22,233 nt of DNA from Cellvibrionaceae bacterium (lineage in GTDB: Bacteria; Pseudomonadota; Gammaproteobacteria; Pseudomonadales; Cellvibrionaceae), in the NCBI GenBank assembly GCA_027012915.1, contig JALUYN010000056.1:1-22233 (forward strand). Reading direction: 5' to 3'. Below the pieces are notes generated by a model that was given only the letters and a program-made list of their open reading frames with translations, searched no databases and was not told the origin of the DNA. A program made the position numbers and the translations under genes. This document shows positions 14,348 through 21,846 of the stretch, in pieces (positions within the stretch are counted from its first letter, which is position 1; every line of letters starts with the position of its first letter).

Positions 14348-15419
14348 AGCGGAAGACAAGATCGAAGAAACCGAGATTAAGGTTACTGCTACCGCTGATG
14401 CGGTCGAGCAGGGCGCTGTGGTTGGCGGCAAACTGGCGAAAGTAGCTCAGTGGGTCGAGAAGACTTCTATTGGCGGTTACGGTGAGCACCACTTTAACCA
14501 CTTCTCTGATAAAGATGATCAGATTGATGCGCACCGCTTCGTTTTGTTTATCGGACATCAATTTACCGACAACCTGCGTTTCTTCTCTGAGCTGGAAGTT
14601 GAACACGCCCACACCGGCAAAGGCGGTAAAGTTGAGCTGGAGCAGGCTTATATCGAGTGGGATTACGCCCAGAATCACAGTGCGCAATTCGGCCAATTCC
14701 TGATTCCTGTGGGTATCCTGAATGAAACTCACGAGCCAGATACTTTCTATGGTACTGAGCGCAATTCAGTAGAGAAAAACATCCTGCCTGCTACCTGGTG
14801 GGAAGCCGGTGTTCAGCTGAAGGGTGAAATCGCTCCTGGCCTGACCTATAACGCTGCGGTTCACAGTGGTTTGAAGATCGACACCGATGCGGGTAAGTAC
14901 AAAGTTCGTGATGGTCGTCAGGGCAACGCTAACGCCATTGCCGAAGATCTGGCCTTTACTGCCCGTCTGAAGTACACCGGTATTCAAGGTCTGGAGTTGG
15001 GCGCTACCTACCAGCGCCAGCAAGACGTTACACAGGGTATCCTGAGCGACGGTGGCGAAGCGGACCTGTTCCAGGTTCACGCAGCTTATCAGGCCGGCGA
15101 TTTTGGTTTGCGCGCGTTGTGGGCTGAGTGGGATATCGAAGGCGATTACTTCGAAGCGCTGGGTGCCGACAAGCAGGAAGGTTGGTACATCGAGCCTTCT
15201 TACAAGCTGACTGAAAACCTGGGTGCATTTGTTCGCTACAGCGAATACGATAACACCGCTGGCCTGTCGAATTCCGTTGAAAACGAAATCTGGCAATACG
15301 GTGTAAACTACTGGCTGCACCCGCAGGTAGTCTTGAAGGCTGACTACACCGACTACGTTAACGATACTAATGGTTCAGACGATGACAGCTTGAATCTGGG
15401 TGTTGGCTGGTCTTTCTAA
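14286..15419 (+). CDS. Outer-membrane porin with N-terminal coiled coil (signal peptide frameshifted upstream)
   Basis: The 377-residue body reads as a coiled-coil porin. Residues 1-45 form a heptad-like helix (QQQQAEIKSLKSQLNKAEDK), expected to trimerise in the periplasm. Barrel strands rich in aromatics follow, such as SIGGYGEHHFNHFSD, DNLRFFSELEVEHAH, WEAGVQLKGEIAPGLTYN and AYQAGDFGLRALWAEWD, and the chain ends LGVGWSF with a terminal Phe. It resembles the phosphate-selective/DcaP-like porin superfamily; substrate unknown. The ATG at 14286 is not a credible start, because it lacks a spaced ribosome-binding site and a signal peptide; the real start is at 14213 in another frame. Codon bias is high and there is no further disruption, so the gene was functional recently or the shift is an artefact. 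A terminator follows, separating it from the FMN-binding gene. Confidence 0.85.
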   Translation: MWQLIQQQQAEIKSLKSQLNKAEDKIEETEIKVTATADAVEQGAVVGGKLAKVAQWVEKTSIGGYGEHHFNHFSDKDDQIDAHRFVLFIGHQFTDNLRFFSELEVEHAHTGKGGKVELEQAYIEWDYAQNHSAQFGQFLIPVGILNETHEPDTFYGTERNSVEKNILPATWWEAGVQLKGEIAPGLTYNAAVHSGLKIDTDAGKYKVRDGRQGNANAIAEDLAFTARLKYTGIQGLELGATYQRQQDVTQGILSDGGEADLFQVHAAYQAGDFGLRALWAEWDIEGDYFEALGADKQEGWYIEPSYKLTENLGAFVRYSEYDNTAGLSNSVENEIWQYGVNYWLHPQVVLKADYTDYVNDTNGSDDDSLNLGVGWSF

Positions 15420-15445
15420 TCTCCCGCAAGGATGATTATGACAAG

Positions 15446-15469
15446 AAAGGGGCGCTTTGCGCCCCTTTT
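15446..15469 (+). terminator. Rho-independent terminator after the porin gene
   Basis: AAAGGGGCGC-ttt-GCGCCCCTTT plus a further T: a perfect stem of 10 bp including the A/T flank. It begins 27 bp after the porin stop and 52 bp before the FMN-binding protein start, so those genes probably have separate transcripts or depend on readthrough. Confidence 0.88.
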
Positions 15470-15497
15470 GCGATTTAGAAAATGTTGAGAAAGAGCT

Positions 15498-16034
15498 TTG
15501 AAAACCTTCTGCCGAATTCTATTGCTGTTTGTTGTTTGCTTGCCGGTCTATGCTCAAAAGGGACAGTTCCTAACGGTAGATGATTACCGAAACAAGGTGT
15601 TTTCCGAGCCAGTCTCCTGGCAGACACTCTGGGTCAGTAAAGCGGCGAGAGAAGACCTCAGTCAGATCCTGGGGCGACAGTTTGCCGGTTTACGTCTTCG
15701 CTACTGGGGACAAGGACAGCGCACTGCGTGGATATTTGAGGAGATTGGCAAAGAGCTCCCCATTACGGTGGGAATCTCCGTGGGACAAGGCGGTATTGAG
15801 GATGTGACGATTCTGGAGTATCGCGAAAGCTGTGGTGGCGAGGTGCGCTATTCATTTTTTACCGATCAGTTTAAAGGCGTGTCTTTAGAGGACGGAGATG
15901 ATCGCTCATTGGACTCTCATATTGACGGCATTACCGGAGCCACCTTGTCGGTTCGTGCGTTGAAGAAAATTGCACGGCTGGCGCTTTATTGCCACGAAAT
16001 GACACCGTTTTCGAAGCCTCAGGAAGATGTATGA
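15498..16034 (+). CDS. Extracytoplasmic FMN-binding protein with ApbE flavinylation motif, 178 aa
   Basis: A secreted electron-carrier protein with an FMN_bind-type domain. The signal peptide MKTFCRILLLFVVCLPVYA is cleaved before QKGQF. The domain (about 75-160) has GISVGQGGIEDVTILEYRES and FFTDQFKG, then DGITGAT at 143-149. That matches the D-G-x-S/T-G-A-T signature at which ApbE flavin transferases attach FMN covalently to the final Thr, here T149. The start is TTG at 15498: an in-frame stop lies 12 bp upstream and only this start gives the full signal peptide; the ribosome-binding site is poor, so translation may be low. Its stop overlaps the start of the PepSY-type gene (ATGA), indicating translational coupling. 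Covalent flavin and electron transfer with the membrane partner are inference from family knowledge. No apbE is in the window. Confidence 0.88.
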   Translation: MKTFCRILLLFVVCLPVYAQKGQFLTVDDYRNKVFSEPVSWQTLWVSKAAREDLSQILGRQFAGLRLRYWGQGQRTAWIFEEIGKELPITVGISVGQGGIEDVTILEYRESCGGEVRYSFFTDQFKGVSLEDGDDRSLDSHIDGITGATLSVRALKKIARLALYCHEMTPFSKPQEDV

Positions 16035-16804
16035 GTACAAGTCATCGCTTGCGTGCATTTCTGTGGCGCTGGCACAAACGCGTAGGTTTGTGCTGTGCAC
16101 TGTTGGTAATAATGGTCACCCTGACCGGTGTTGTACTGAACCACACCTCTGAACTGAAACTGGGTAGGCAAGGCGTTGAGCAAAACTGGTTGCTGGGTTG
16201 GTATGGTATTGAGCCTGCATCGCTGCAGAGCGTTTCTGTAAATGAAACCTGGGTAAGTGCTGACACCAACGGCCACGTTTATTATGGCCTAAACAAAGTC
16301 GCCAATTGTGCTGGCGAACTGAAGGGCGCGGTATACCTGCCGCCGTTTATCGCAGTCGCCTGCCGCAGTGAGCTGGTGCTGTTGTCCGCCGAGGGTGTTT
16401 ATCAGGAGCGTTTGGGGAGCCTCTATGGCATTCCCGATGGCATAACACGAGTGGGCACCTGTGGCGTGAACTTGTGCCTGGATATCAGCGGCTCAGTTTC
16501 TTTGGTCGATCTCAATTCTCTTCAGGTCGGCAGTGTGCCAGATTCTGTGGTTGTGCAGTGGTCGCCGCCGCTTGTGCCGGCAGCAAGTGTTAAGTCGCTG
16601 GAGGTTTTGAGCAGCCGAGCCAACGCGCAGCGCCTGGATTGGGAACGAGTGCTGTTGGATCTGCATAGCGGTCGAATAGCTGGCTATGCGGGAGTCTTGC
16701 TGGTGGATCTCGCGGCTCTGGGATTGTTGTTTTTGGCGCTATCCGGCTTTTGGATCTGGTATCGCAGCTCAGCTAGGCTTAATCGTAGCAGAGGCCGACG
16801 TTAA
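16031..16804 (+). CDS. PepSY-associated two-TM membrane protein, 257 aa
   Basis: Inner-membrane protein of the PepSY-associated TM family, several members of which appear to pass electrons across the membrane to flavinylated periplasmic proteins. The N-terminus FLWRWHKRVGLCCALLVIMV and LTGVVLNHTSELKL is the family hallmark (helix about 18-38). A periplasmic stretch with four cysteines follows (NCAGELKG, ACRSEL, GTCGVNLCLD). The C-terminus has LLDLHSGRIAGYAG and a second helix (about 223-246) ending in FWIWYR. Histidines in WHK, LNH and DLH sit at the membrane faces and could ligate haem, as inference. The start at 16031 is in the ATGA overlap with the FMN gene and follows AGGAAG; an in-frame ATG at 15989 inside the upstream gene would add 14 residues before a typical N-terminus and is rejected. 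Confidence 0.82.
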   Translation: MSTSHRLRAFLWRWHKRVGLCCALLVIMVTLTGVVLNHTSELKLGRQGVEQNWLLGWYGIEPASLQSVSVNETWVSADTNGHVYYGLNKVANCAGELKGAVYLPPFIAVACRSELVLLSAEGVYQERLGSLYGIPDGITRVGTCGVNLCLDISGSVSLVDLNSLQVGSVPDSVVVQWSPPLVPAASVKSLEVLSSRANAQRLDWERVLLDLHSGRIAGYAGVLLVDLAALGLLFLALSGFWIWYRSSARLNRSRGRR

Positions 16805-16876
16805 CAGTCGGTATTTTCGTGTCGCCGTCAGTGAAATATGTCTATACTACAAATGGTTCTTGTAGGGAGATGGATT

Positions 16877-17164
16877 TTGCTGAAAATTGCGCCTTGGTGT
16901 TTTTTGGTTTTAGTGGGCTGTGCTCAGGACAATGAGCACTTCTGCGCGAAGTATTCCTTCTTCTACGACCAACTATCCCAGCAGGGAAATTTGCCCCTTG
17001 AAGTCATACGGCAGCAACTGGAAGCCGATATCGAAAAGCACGGCAGGGAGCGGGATAAAATGATGTTGTTGGTACTCGATGACAAAGAAAATCGTCTCGT
17101 TGGGGTTCGCGCGGAGTCTCCTGCGCAAACTTGCATGCGATTGAAGCGCTGGCAGCGCCTGTAA
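16877..17164 (+). CDS. Small predicted lipoprotein of unknown function, 95 aa
   Basis: The chosen start is TTG at 16877, because GGGAG lies 7 nt upstream. It gives MLKIAPWCFLVLVGCAQ, a short signal with lipobox LVGC, so the mature protein would be a lipoprotein of about 81 residues. An ATG at 16838 in the same frame has no ribosome-binding site but would give a longer signal, MSILQMVLVGRW and onward. The mature part is mainly helical and charged (VIRQQLEADIEKHGRERDK), with two further cysteines, one near each end (HFCAKY and QTCMRL), which could form a disulfide. I do not recognise the family. It follows the PepSY-type gene by 72 bp and precedes the EAL gene by 22 bp, so it could belong to either unit. 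Confidence 0.65.
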   Translation: MLKIAPWCFLVLVGCAQDNEHFCAKYSFFYDQLSQQGNLPLEVIRQQLEADIEKHGRERDKMMLLVLDDKENRLVGVRAESPAQTCMRLKRWQRL

Positions 17165-17186
17165 GCACTGAGAGTCGGAGTCGACA

Positions 17187-19757
17187 GTGTCGTATGCTCA
17201 GGGAGTGAGGTCTCTCAATTATGGTTATTTGCAGTTGCCCGCGACTTTGCGATTTGCTGCCGTTAGTCTTTGGGTTGTGGCACTGCTGATAGCTTCAGCT
17301 CCATTACAGGCGCAAATGGTTGTGCCGCTCAGTGATAATGTCCAAAAAGTAACCTTGGCCTACCCTCTGCCGACTCGGATTGCAGAGGATCAAGATGTCC
17401 CGCACCTGCTGTTAAACTCGCCTTTCGAGGAGAGCCTGTTTGCCAAGTCGATCAGTGAAGGGCCTGAAGCCTATTGGCATCGAATACAATTACATGGATT
17501 TTTCAAGGATGATGCCCGTCGATCCTACTCTTTGGTCATCAAAAATCTGGTGCTGCAGCACCTGGATGTCTATCTGTTCGATGGCGGTGAGCTAATTGCC
17601 TCGCGCAAAATGGGCGTTGCTGACACTGTTGGACGGGATGCGGACGATTACTTGGGGCCGGTATTTGATTTTAGCATTTCCCGGGATCAGCAATTGACCC
17701 TGTTGATTCGCAAGCAGACAGACGGATCCGCCATTCTTCCTGCGGTGATCTATTCCCGAGATGCCTTCTACGATTACGTGTCCCAGCGCAATCTGTTTAT
17801 TGGCGGCGTAGCGATCTTTCTGGCCATCATTGCGCTCTACAACGGTGTTATTGGCTTGTTGTCCCGCAGTCGTTCATACATCTGGTATCTGTTGTTCTAT
17901 ATGCTGACGTTTGTGGAGCTCTCGATACTGCTAGGTTTTGGGCATTTTATCTGGCCACGTTCGGTGTTCGCCTGGTTGGCGGGCCATATTCTGTTCCTCA
18001 ATGCGCTTCTGGCTATGACCGCAGTGCTGTTCGCCACCCGCTTTCTCGCGGCAAAGCTCTATGCGCCGGGATTCTACAGGGCCGGGCGCTATCTGCTGTA
18101 CTTGCTGCCGGTGGCAGGGCTCTTGTCCCTATGGGTGCCGGAGTATGTGTTGTTTAGTGCGTTTGTAGTATTTCAGGGAATAGTCTCCCTGTTTATTCTG
18201 TCCATGGCGGCGCAGGCTTTCCGCAATGGGTTCTTCCCCGCACGTTTTTTCTTTATCTCCTGGTTGTGTTTGTTGGTTGGTGCCGCGATCGGTGTTGCCG
18301 CGTACAAAAATCTGATTCCTGCCAATGAGTTCACATTACACGGTTTGATGTTTGGCGCGCTGGCCGAATTGGCTATTTTGTCCATAGCGCTGGTTGACCG
18401 GAATCTGTTTGCGGAAAAAGAGAGCATCAAGAGCGCCTTCACGGACCCGCAGACTCAGTTGCCCAACTATTCTTTTTTTCGCAATCGATTTGCTGAGGCG
18501 CTGGAGCACAGTATTACCGGGCAGAAAAAGCTGTGGTTAGTGATGTTGCGGGTGAAGGGAATTGAAGCCTTCACTGGGCTGTTAGGTCCGGGTGTGACAT
18601 CCGGTGTTTACAGTCGTTTTATAGAACAGTTGAACGAGTGCCTTGATAGAGAGGTTTGGTCGCTTCCCATTGCGCTCCCGTATGGGGGGGATAGTTATCT
18701 GATCAGTCTGCCGGGGAACCAGATGCTGCTGGTGGCGGCGAATGTCAAAAATCTGGAACGGCATATTGATCCGCTGATTGAAGCCGCCGACAAGCCTATA
18801 GAAGTGGAAGGGGTAGTTGGTAGTTTGACCCTGGAGTTGGGTATTGCTCATTACAATACGCGAAAAATCACACTGGAAGAGTGTTATCGTCGCGCTCAGT
18901 TGGCGCTCAATCAGTGTGAGTTGCGGCGTGTGAATTGCTACAGCTTTGATCAGGAGCTGGACACCATCAGCAAGCAGCGACTCGACTTGCTGGCTGACCT
19001 GCGATCCGCCCTGGCTGAGGGGCAGTTGCAGTGCTATCTGCAGCCTCAGTTTGACGCGCAGCGACGTTTGCGTGGGGCCGAAGCTCTGGTCCGTTGGGAG
19101 CACCCCAAGCGTGGGATGGTTAGCCCCGGGGTGTTTGTTCCGTTGGCAGAACAGTCGTTTCTGGTGTTTCGCATTACTCAGATCATGCTGGATCATGTGT
19201 GTCGTTGGTTGGCGAGTGTTGATGTTCCGGAGGAATTCCATGTGTCCATCAATCTGTCTGTGCTGGATCTACAAGAGCCTGAACTAATTCCATTTATCGA
19301 AAACACCACCCGCCGTTATGGCGTGGCCCCCTCACGATTGATATTTGAAGTGACGGAGACTGCTGCTATGGAAGGCGATCAGGAGTTTGTGGCGGCCGTT
19401 GAACGATTGCATGAGCTCGGTTTTAGGGTAGGTCTGGACGACTTCGGAACCGGTTATTCGTCCCTGCTCTACATGCAGCGAATGAGGCCTGATGTGATCA
19501 AGATTGATATGGGATTTGTCAAGGCTATTCACGAGTCCGAAGTTAATCGCAAGATTGTGTTGGCCATTGTCCAGATAGCTCAGTCGACTCACGCCATAAC
19601 TGTAGCTGAGGGTGTGGAAAGCGAGGCCGAATGCCTGGCTCTGATGCGCCTAGGTGTCGACTGGTTGCAGGGCTATTTGCTCGGGCGTCCCATGTCTTTG
19701 TCGTTGTTCTCAGAGCAATTTCTGGCTCTGGAAAGTACCGCTGACAGCGGATGCTGA
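17187..19757 (+). CDS. 7TM-DISM receptor with degenerate GGDEF and EAL c-di-GMP phosphodiesterase domain, 856 aa
   Basis: Membrane receptor predicted to hydrolyse c-di-GMP to pGpG. Order: signal or anchor segment (about 22-42); periplasmic 7TMR-DISMED2-type domain (about 50-200, with YWHRIQLHGFF and LDVYLFDGGELIASRKMG); seven helices (about 203-405); a GGDEF-like domain (about 418-595); and EAL (about 600-850). The GGDEF site reads GGDSY (500-504), so cyclase activity is unlikely. EAL residues appear complete: E632-A-L, N689, E724, D751-D752 in DDFGTGYSS, K772, E808 and Q828 in LQGYLLGRPM. The periplasmic fold often senses carbohydrates or small ligands; the ligand here is unknown. The start is GTG at 17187 with GGAG 6 nt upstream. 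It opposes the diguanylate cyclase near the left end in c-di-GMP turnover, though there is no evidence that the two act together. Confidence 0.93.
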   Translation: MSYAQGVRSLNYGYLQLPATLRFAAVSLWVVALLIASAPLQAQMVVPLSDNVQKVTLAYPLPTRIAEDQDVPHLLLNSPFEESLFAKSISEGPEAYWHRIQLHGFFKDDARRSYSLVIKNLVLQHLDVYLFDGGELIASRKMGVADTVGRDADDYLGPVFDFSISRDQQLTLLIRKQTDGSAILPAVIYSRDAFYDYVSQRNLFIGGVAIFLAIIALYNGVIGLLSRSRSYIWYLLFYMLTFVELSILLGFGHFIWPRSVFAWLAGHILFLNALLAMTAVLFATRFLAAKLYAPGFYRAGRYLLYLLPVAGLLSLWVPEYVLFSAFVVFQGIVSLFILSMAAQAFRNGFFPARFFFISWLCLLVGAAIGVAAYKNLIPANEFTLHGLMFGALAELAILSIALVDRNLFAEKESIKSAFTDPQTQLPNYSFFRNRFAEALEHSITGQKKLWLVMLRVKGIEAFTGLLGPGVTSGVYSRFIEQLNECLDREVWSLPIALPYGGDSYLISLPGNQMLLVAANVKNLERHIDPLIEAADKPIEVEGVVGSLTLELGIAHYNTRKITLEECYRRAQLALNQCELRRVNCYSFDQELDTISKQRLDLLADLRSALAEGQLQCYLQPQFDAQRRLRGAEALVRWEHPKRGMVSPGVFVPLAEQSFLVFRITQIMLDHVCRWLASVDVPEEFHVSINLSVLDLQEPELIPFIENTTRRYGVAPSRLIFEVTETAAMEGDQEFVAAVERLHELGFRVGLDDFGTGYSSLLYMQRMRPDVIKIDMGFVKAIHESEVNRKIVLAIVQIAQSTHAITVAEGVESEAECLALMRLGVDWLQGYLLGRPMSLSLFSEQFLALESTADSGC

Positions 19758-19892
19758 CTGGTGGCGAAGCGCTGTTTATCGAGTATTTGAGTCTATGGTT
19801 ATAGCTATACTTGCCTGCTCCGGGATGACTCCAGATTTTCTCTATCTGGCCGATAGTTTGTTATCAGTGCAATTTTACTGAATAGGATTGAT

Positions 19893-21143
19893 ATGCGTCG
19901 TAAACATATAGTACTTGGTTTGATTGTTGGCTTGCCCATCATCGATTTTCTGCTGGTTGACTTTCTCGACAACTTGGCAATTTTGTTGCTCAAGGATGCG
20001 GTGATTATCGGTGGCTTGTACTGGCTTGCGGTGTACACGGCGGATAGGCGTATACGATTTCTACGCGGCACTATGGATAGAGTACTGGCATCCGATAAGG
20101 TGGACCTTACCGCGAGCGTTGATGTAGATAGCGCACCAGAAGAAATTCAGGATCTGGTGGTGGAAATCAATCGCCTGCTCGAGGCCACAGAGAAAACCGT
20201 AGTAAGCACCATTTCTGCGGCTGCGCGGTTGGTGCCGATGTCCGAAGAGTTGGCTGACAGCTATAACGACACCACACAGAAAGCCCTGCTACAGACCAAC
20301 TATTCGCAAAGTGTGATGAGCGCCATGACCACTATGTCTGAGCAGACTGAACAAGTGGCGGCACAGTCACAGCAAATATCCGACCAGCTGCAGCACGGCA
20401 ATGAATCGGTCAATGATTGTCAGGGCGCGATGCTGGAAACCAGCCAGGTAGTGGGCAGTCTTTCGGGGCATATGCAGGATGCCGCCAGTGTGCTCGACGA
20501 ACTGAAACAAGAGACCGATCAGATTGGCTCTATCGTTGAGGCCATTAACAGCATTGCCGAGCAGACCAACTTACTGGCTCTCAACGCAGCTATCGAGGCC
20601 GCCCGTGCGGGGGAGCAAGGGCGAGGTTTTGCGGTAGTGGCCGACGAAGTGCGGTCATTGGCGTCTCGTACCCGTGAATCTACCGATGAGGTTCGCAGTA
20701 TGCTGGAGCGAGTGCAGCAGCGCACAAGCGCTATGGTGTCGGTAATGAGCAAGAGCAGTGAGGCTTCAATGGAAAGCCAGGCCAAAGTTTCCCGAGTGGC
20801 TGAGCAGTTGACAGAGCTGGTGGAAGTTATCGGCGCTGTGAATAGTTCGGGAGCGGCAATCAGTGATTCAGCTTCGCAGCAGTTGGCTACTGCCGGCGAG
20901 GCGAGAGTAGCCGTTGATGGCTTGTCGGAAATGAATCAGGCGAGCCTCGATGCCTCGCGGATGCGCGCTATTTCTAAGGAAGATATGGAGAAAATGGCGG
21001 ATCAATTGCGCGACAGTCTGTCGAGCTTTGTTACTAATACCATGCCGTGGCACACAGCCAGACGCAAGAAAGCCCGACTTCAACAAACCACGGGGGGCGG
21101 CGGCCCGGGCGACGACGACACAGGTGAGGCTGAGCTATTCTAG
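19893..21143 (+). CDS. Methyl-accepting chemotaxis-like protein without a periplasmic sensor, 416 aa
   Basis: A membrane chemoreceptor-type signalling protein. Two helices (about 6-24 and 27-49) are joined by only a few residues (FLDN), leaving essentially no periplasmic ligand domain. A short linker with HAMP-like position (about 50-100) leads to the signalling coiled coil. The hairpin tip that contacts CheA/CheW is complete: [20 protein letters not shown], then [17 protein letters not shown] (221-257). The C-terminal tail is unusual, with a KKARLQQ basic stretch and an acidic Gly-rich end ([16 protein letters not shown]) that is not a standard CheR-binding pentapeptide. AGGA precedes the ATG. 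It lies 135 bp after the EAL gene. It may sense the membrane or cytoplasm or act in a cluster with other receptors, as inference. Confidence 0.9.
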   Translation: MRRKHIVLGLIVGLPIIDFLLVDFLDNLAILLLKDAVIIGGLYWLAVYTADRRIRFLRGTMDRVLASDKVDLTASVDVDSAPEEIQDLVVEINRLLEATEKTVVSTISAAARLVPMSEELADSYNDTTQKALLQTNYSQSVMSAMTTMSEQTEQVAAQSQQISDQLQHGNESVNDCQGAMLETSQVVGSLSGHMQDAASVLDELKQETDQIGSIVEAINSIAEQTNLLALNAAIEAARAGEQGRGFAVVADEVRSLASRTRESTDEVRSMLERVQQRTSAMVSVMSKSSEASMESQAKVSRVAEQLTELVEVIGAVNSSGAAISDSASQQLATAGEARVAVDGLSEMNQASLDASRMRAISKEDMEKMADQLRDSLSSFVTNTMPWHTARRKKARLQQTTGGGGPGDDDTGEAELF

Positions 21144-21223
21144 CAGGCTATCAGCTTGTTTGGACGAGTTGATCTATAGGCGCAGTCTGCGAAGTGGCTG
21201 TCAGCCTTTGATGGGCTCTTGAT

Positions 21224-21250
21224 GGGTATTGTTTCCTATGCCCGTTTTTT
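21224..21250 (+). terminator. Probable terminator after the chemoreceptor gene
   Basis: GGGTAT (21224-21229), 8-base loop, ATGCCC (21238-21243), then G and six T. The stem is six pairs with one G-U, so moderate. It lies between the convergent chemoreceptor and acyltransferase genes. Confidence 0.5.
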
Positions 21251-21260
21251 CTCTGAGAAT

Positions 21261-21842
21261 CTATTCTGAGTCCAGGCTGACAGGCCCATTCTTACCCATC
21301 ATACCCTTGTAGAGTGACTGAATTTTTATCAGGTCTTCGGCGTAGTTTCCTGTGGTAATAAAATTCGGGAAGAAGCCGCCTTTTTTGTTGCCAAAATCCA
21401 AAAAGCTGGGAGAAATAGGGACCCCGGCGTTGTGGGCAATATGGTAGAAGCCCGATTTCCATTGTCGCACCTTGCCGCGGGTACCTTCCGGAGGAATGGC
21501 GAGCTTGAGTTCATCGTGCTGAGCGTAAGTCTCCACCATGGCATCGACCAGATTGTTGCTCTTACTGCGGTCCACTGCAACACCACCCATCCAGCGCATG
21601 ATCGGCCCCGCAGGACCCTTGAACAGACTGTCTTTGCCCATCCAGTTGATGCGCAGCTTAAAGGCAAAGGCCATGGTGATGATCAGCAGGAAATCCCAGT
21701 TGCTGGTGTGGGGGGCGGCGATAATCACGCATTTGTTACACGTTGGTGCCTGTCCCTGTAGTTTCCAGCCCGCCATTTTCAGATAGAGTCGCGAAAGAAA
21801 TGCCAGAATGGGGCTGAGGAAAGGAGTATTAAATACGGTCAT
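21261..21842 (-). CDS. PlsC-like 1-acyl-glycerol-3-phosphate acyltransferase family protein, 193 aa
   Basis: A membrane-associated acyltransferase of the PlsC/LPLAT superfamily, expected to transfer an acyl chain from acyl-CoA or acyl-ACP to a lysophospholipid or related acceptor. The catalytic HX4D motif is H45-TSNW-D50, followed by a hydrophobic stretch (51-61), the NWMGKDSLF and WMGGVAVDRSKS acceptor-binding block, and PEGTR (118-122). It is shorter than typical PlsC (about 245 aa) and belongs to the compact members of the family. The start is set at 21842, 4 bp after the lnt stop; a GTG at 21887 would overlap lnt by about 40 bp and is not favoured. The ribosome-binding site is weak, consistent with translational coupling to lnt. 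The exact substrate is not deducible. Confidence 0.87.
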   Translation of the reverse strand: MTVFNTPFLSPILAFLSRLYLKMAGWKLQGQAPTCNKCVIIAAPHTSNWDFLLIITMAFAFKLRINWMGKDSLFKGPAGPIMRWMGGVAVDRSKSNNLVDAMVETYAQHDELKLAIPPEGTRGKVRQWKSGFYHIAHNAGVPISPSFLDFGNKKGGFFPNFITTGNYAEDLIKIQSLYKGMMGKNGPVSLDSE

Positions 21843-21846
21843 GATA

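Noticed and set aside
15482..15583. Small ATG ORF (MLRKSFENLLPNS...) overlapping the FMN-binding gene start
   Set aside because: It has a hydrophobic stretch but overlaps the real signal peptide in another frame, has no good ribosome-binding site and ends after about 33 codons.
18600..19100. Possible diguanylate cyclase activity of the 7TM-DISM protein
   Set aside because: The active site reads GGDSY and the surrounding metal-binding motif is not conserved, so only the EAL activity is called.
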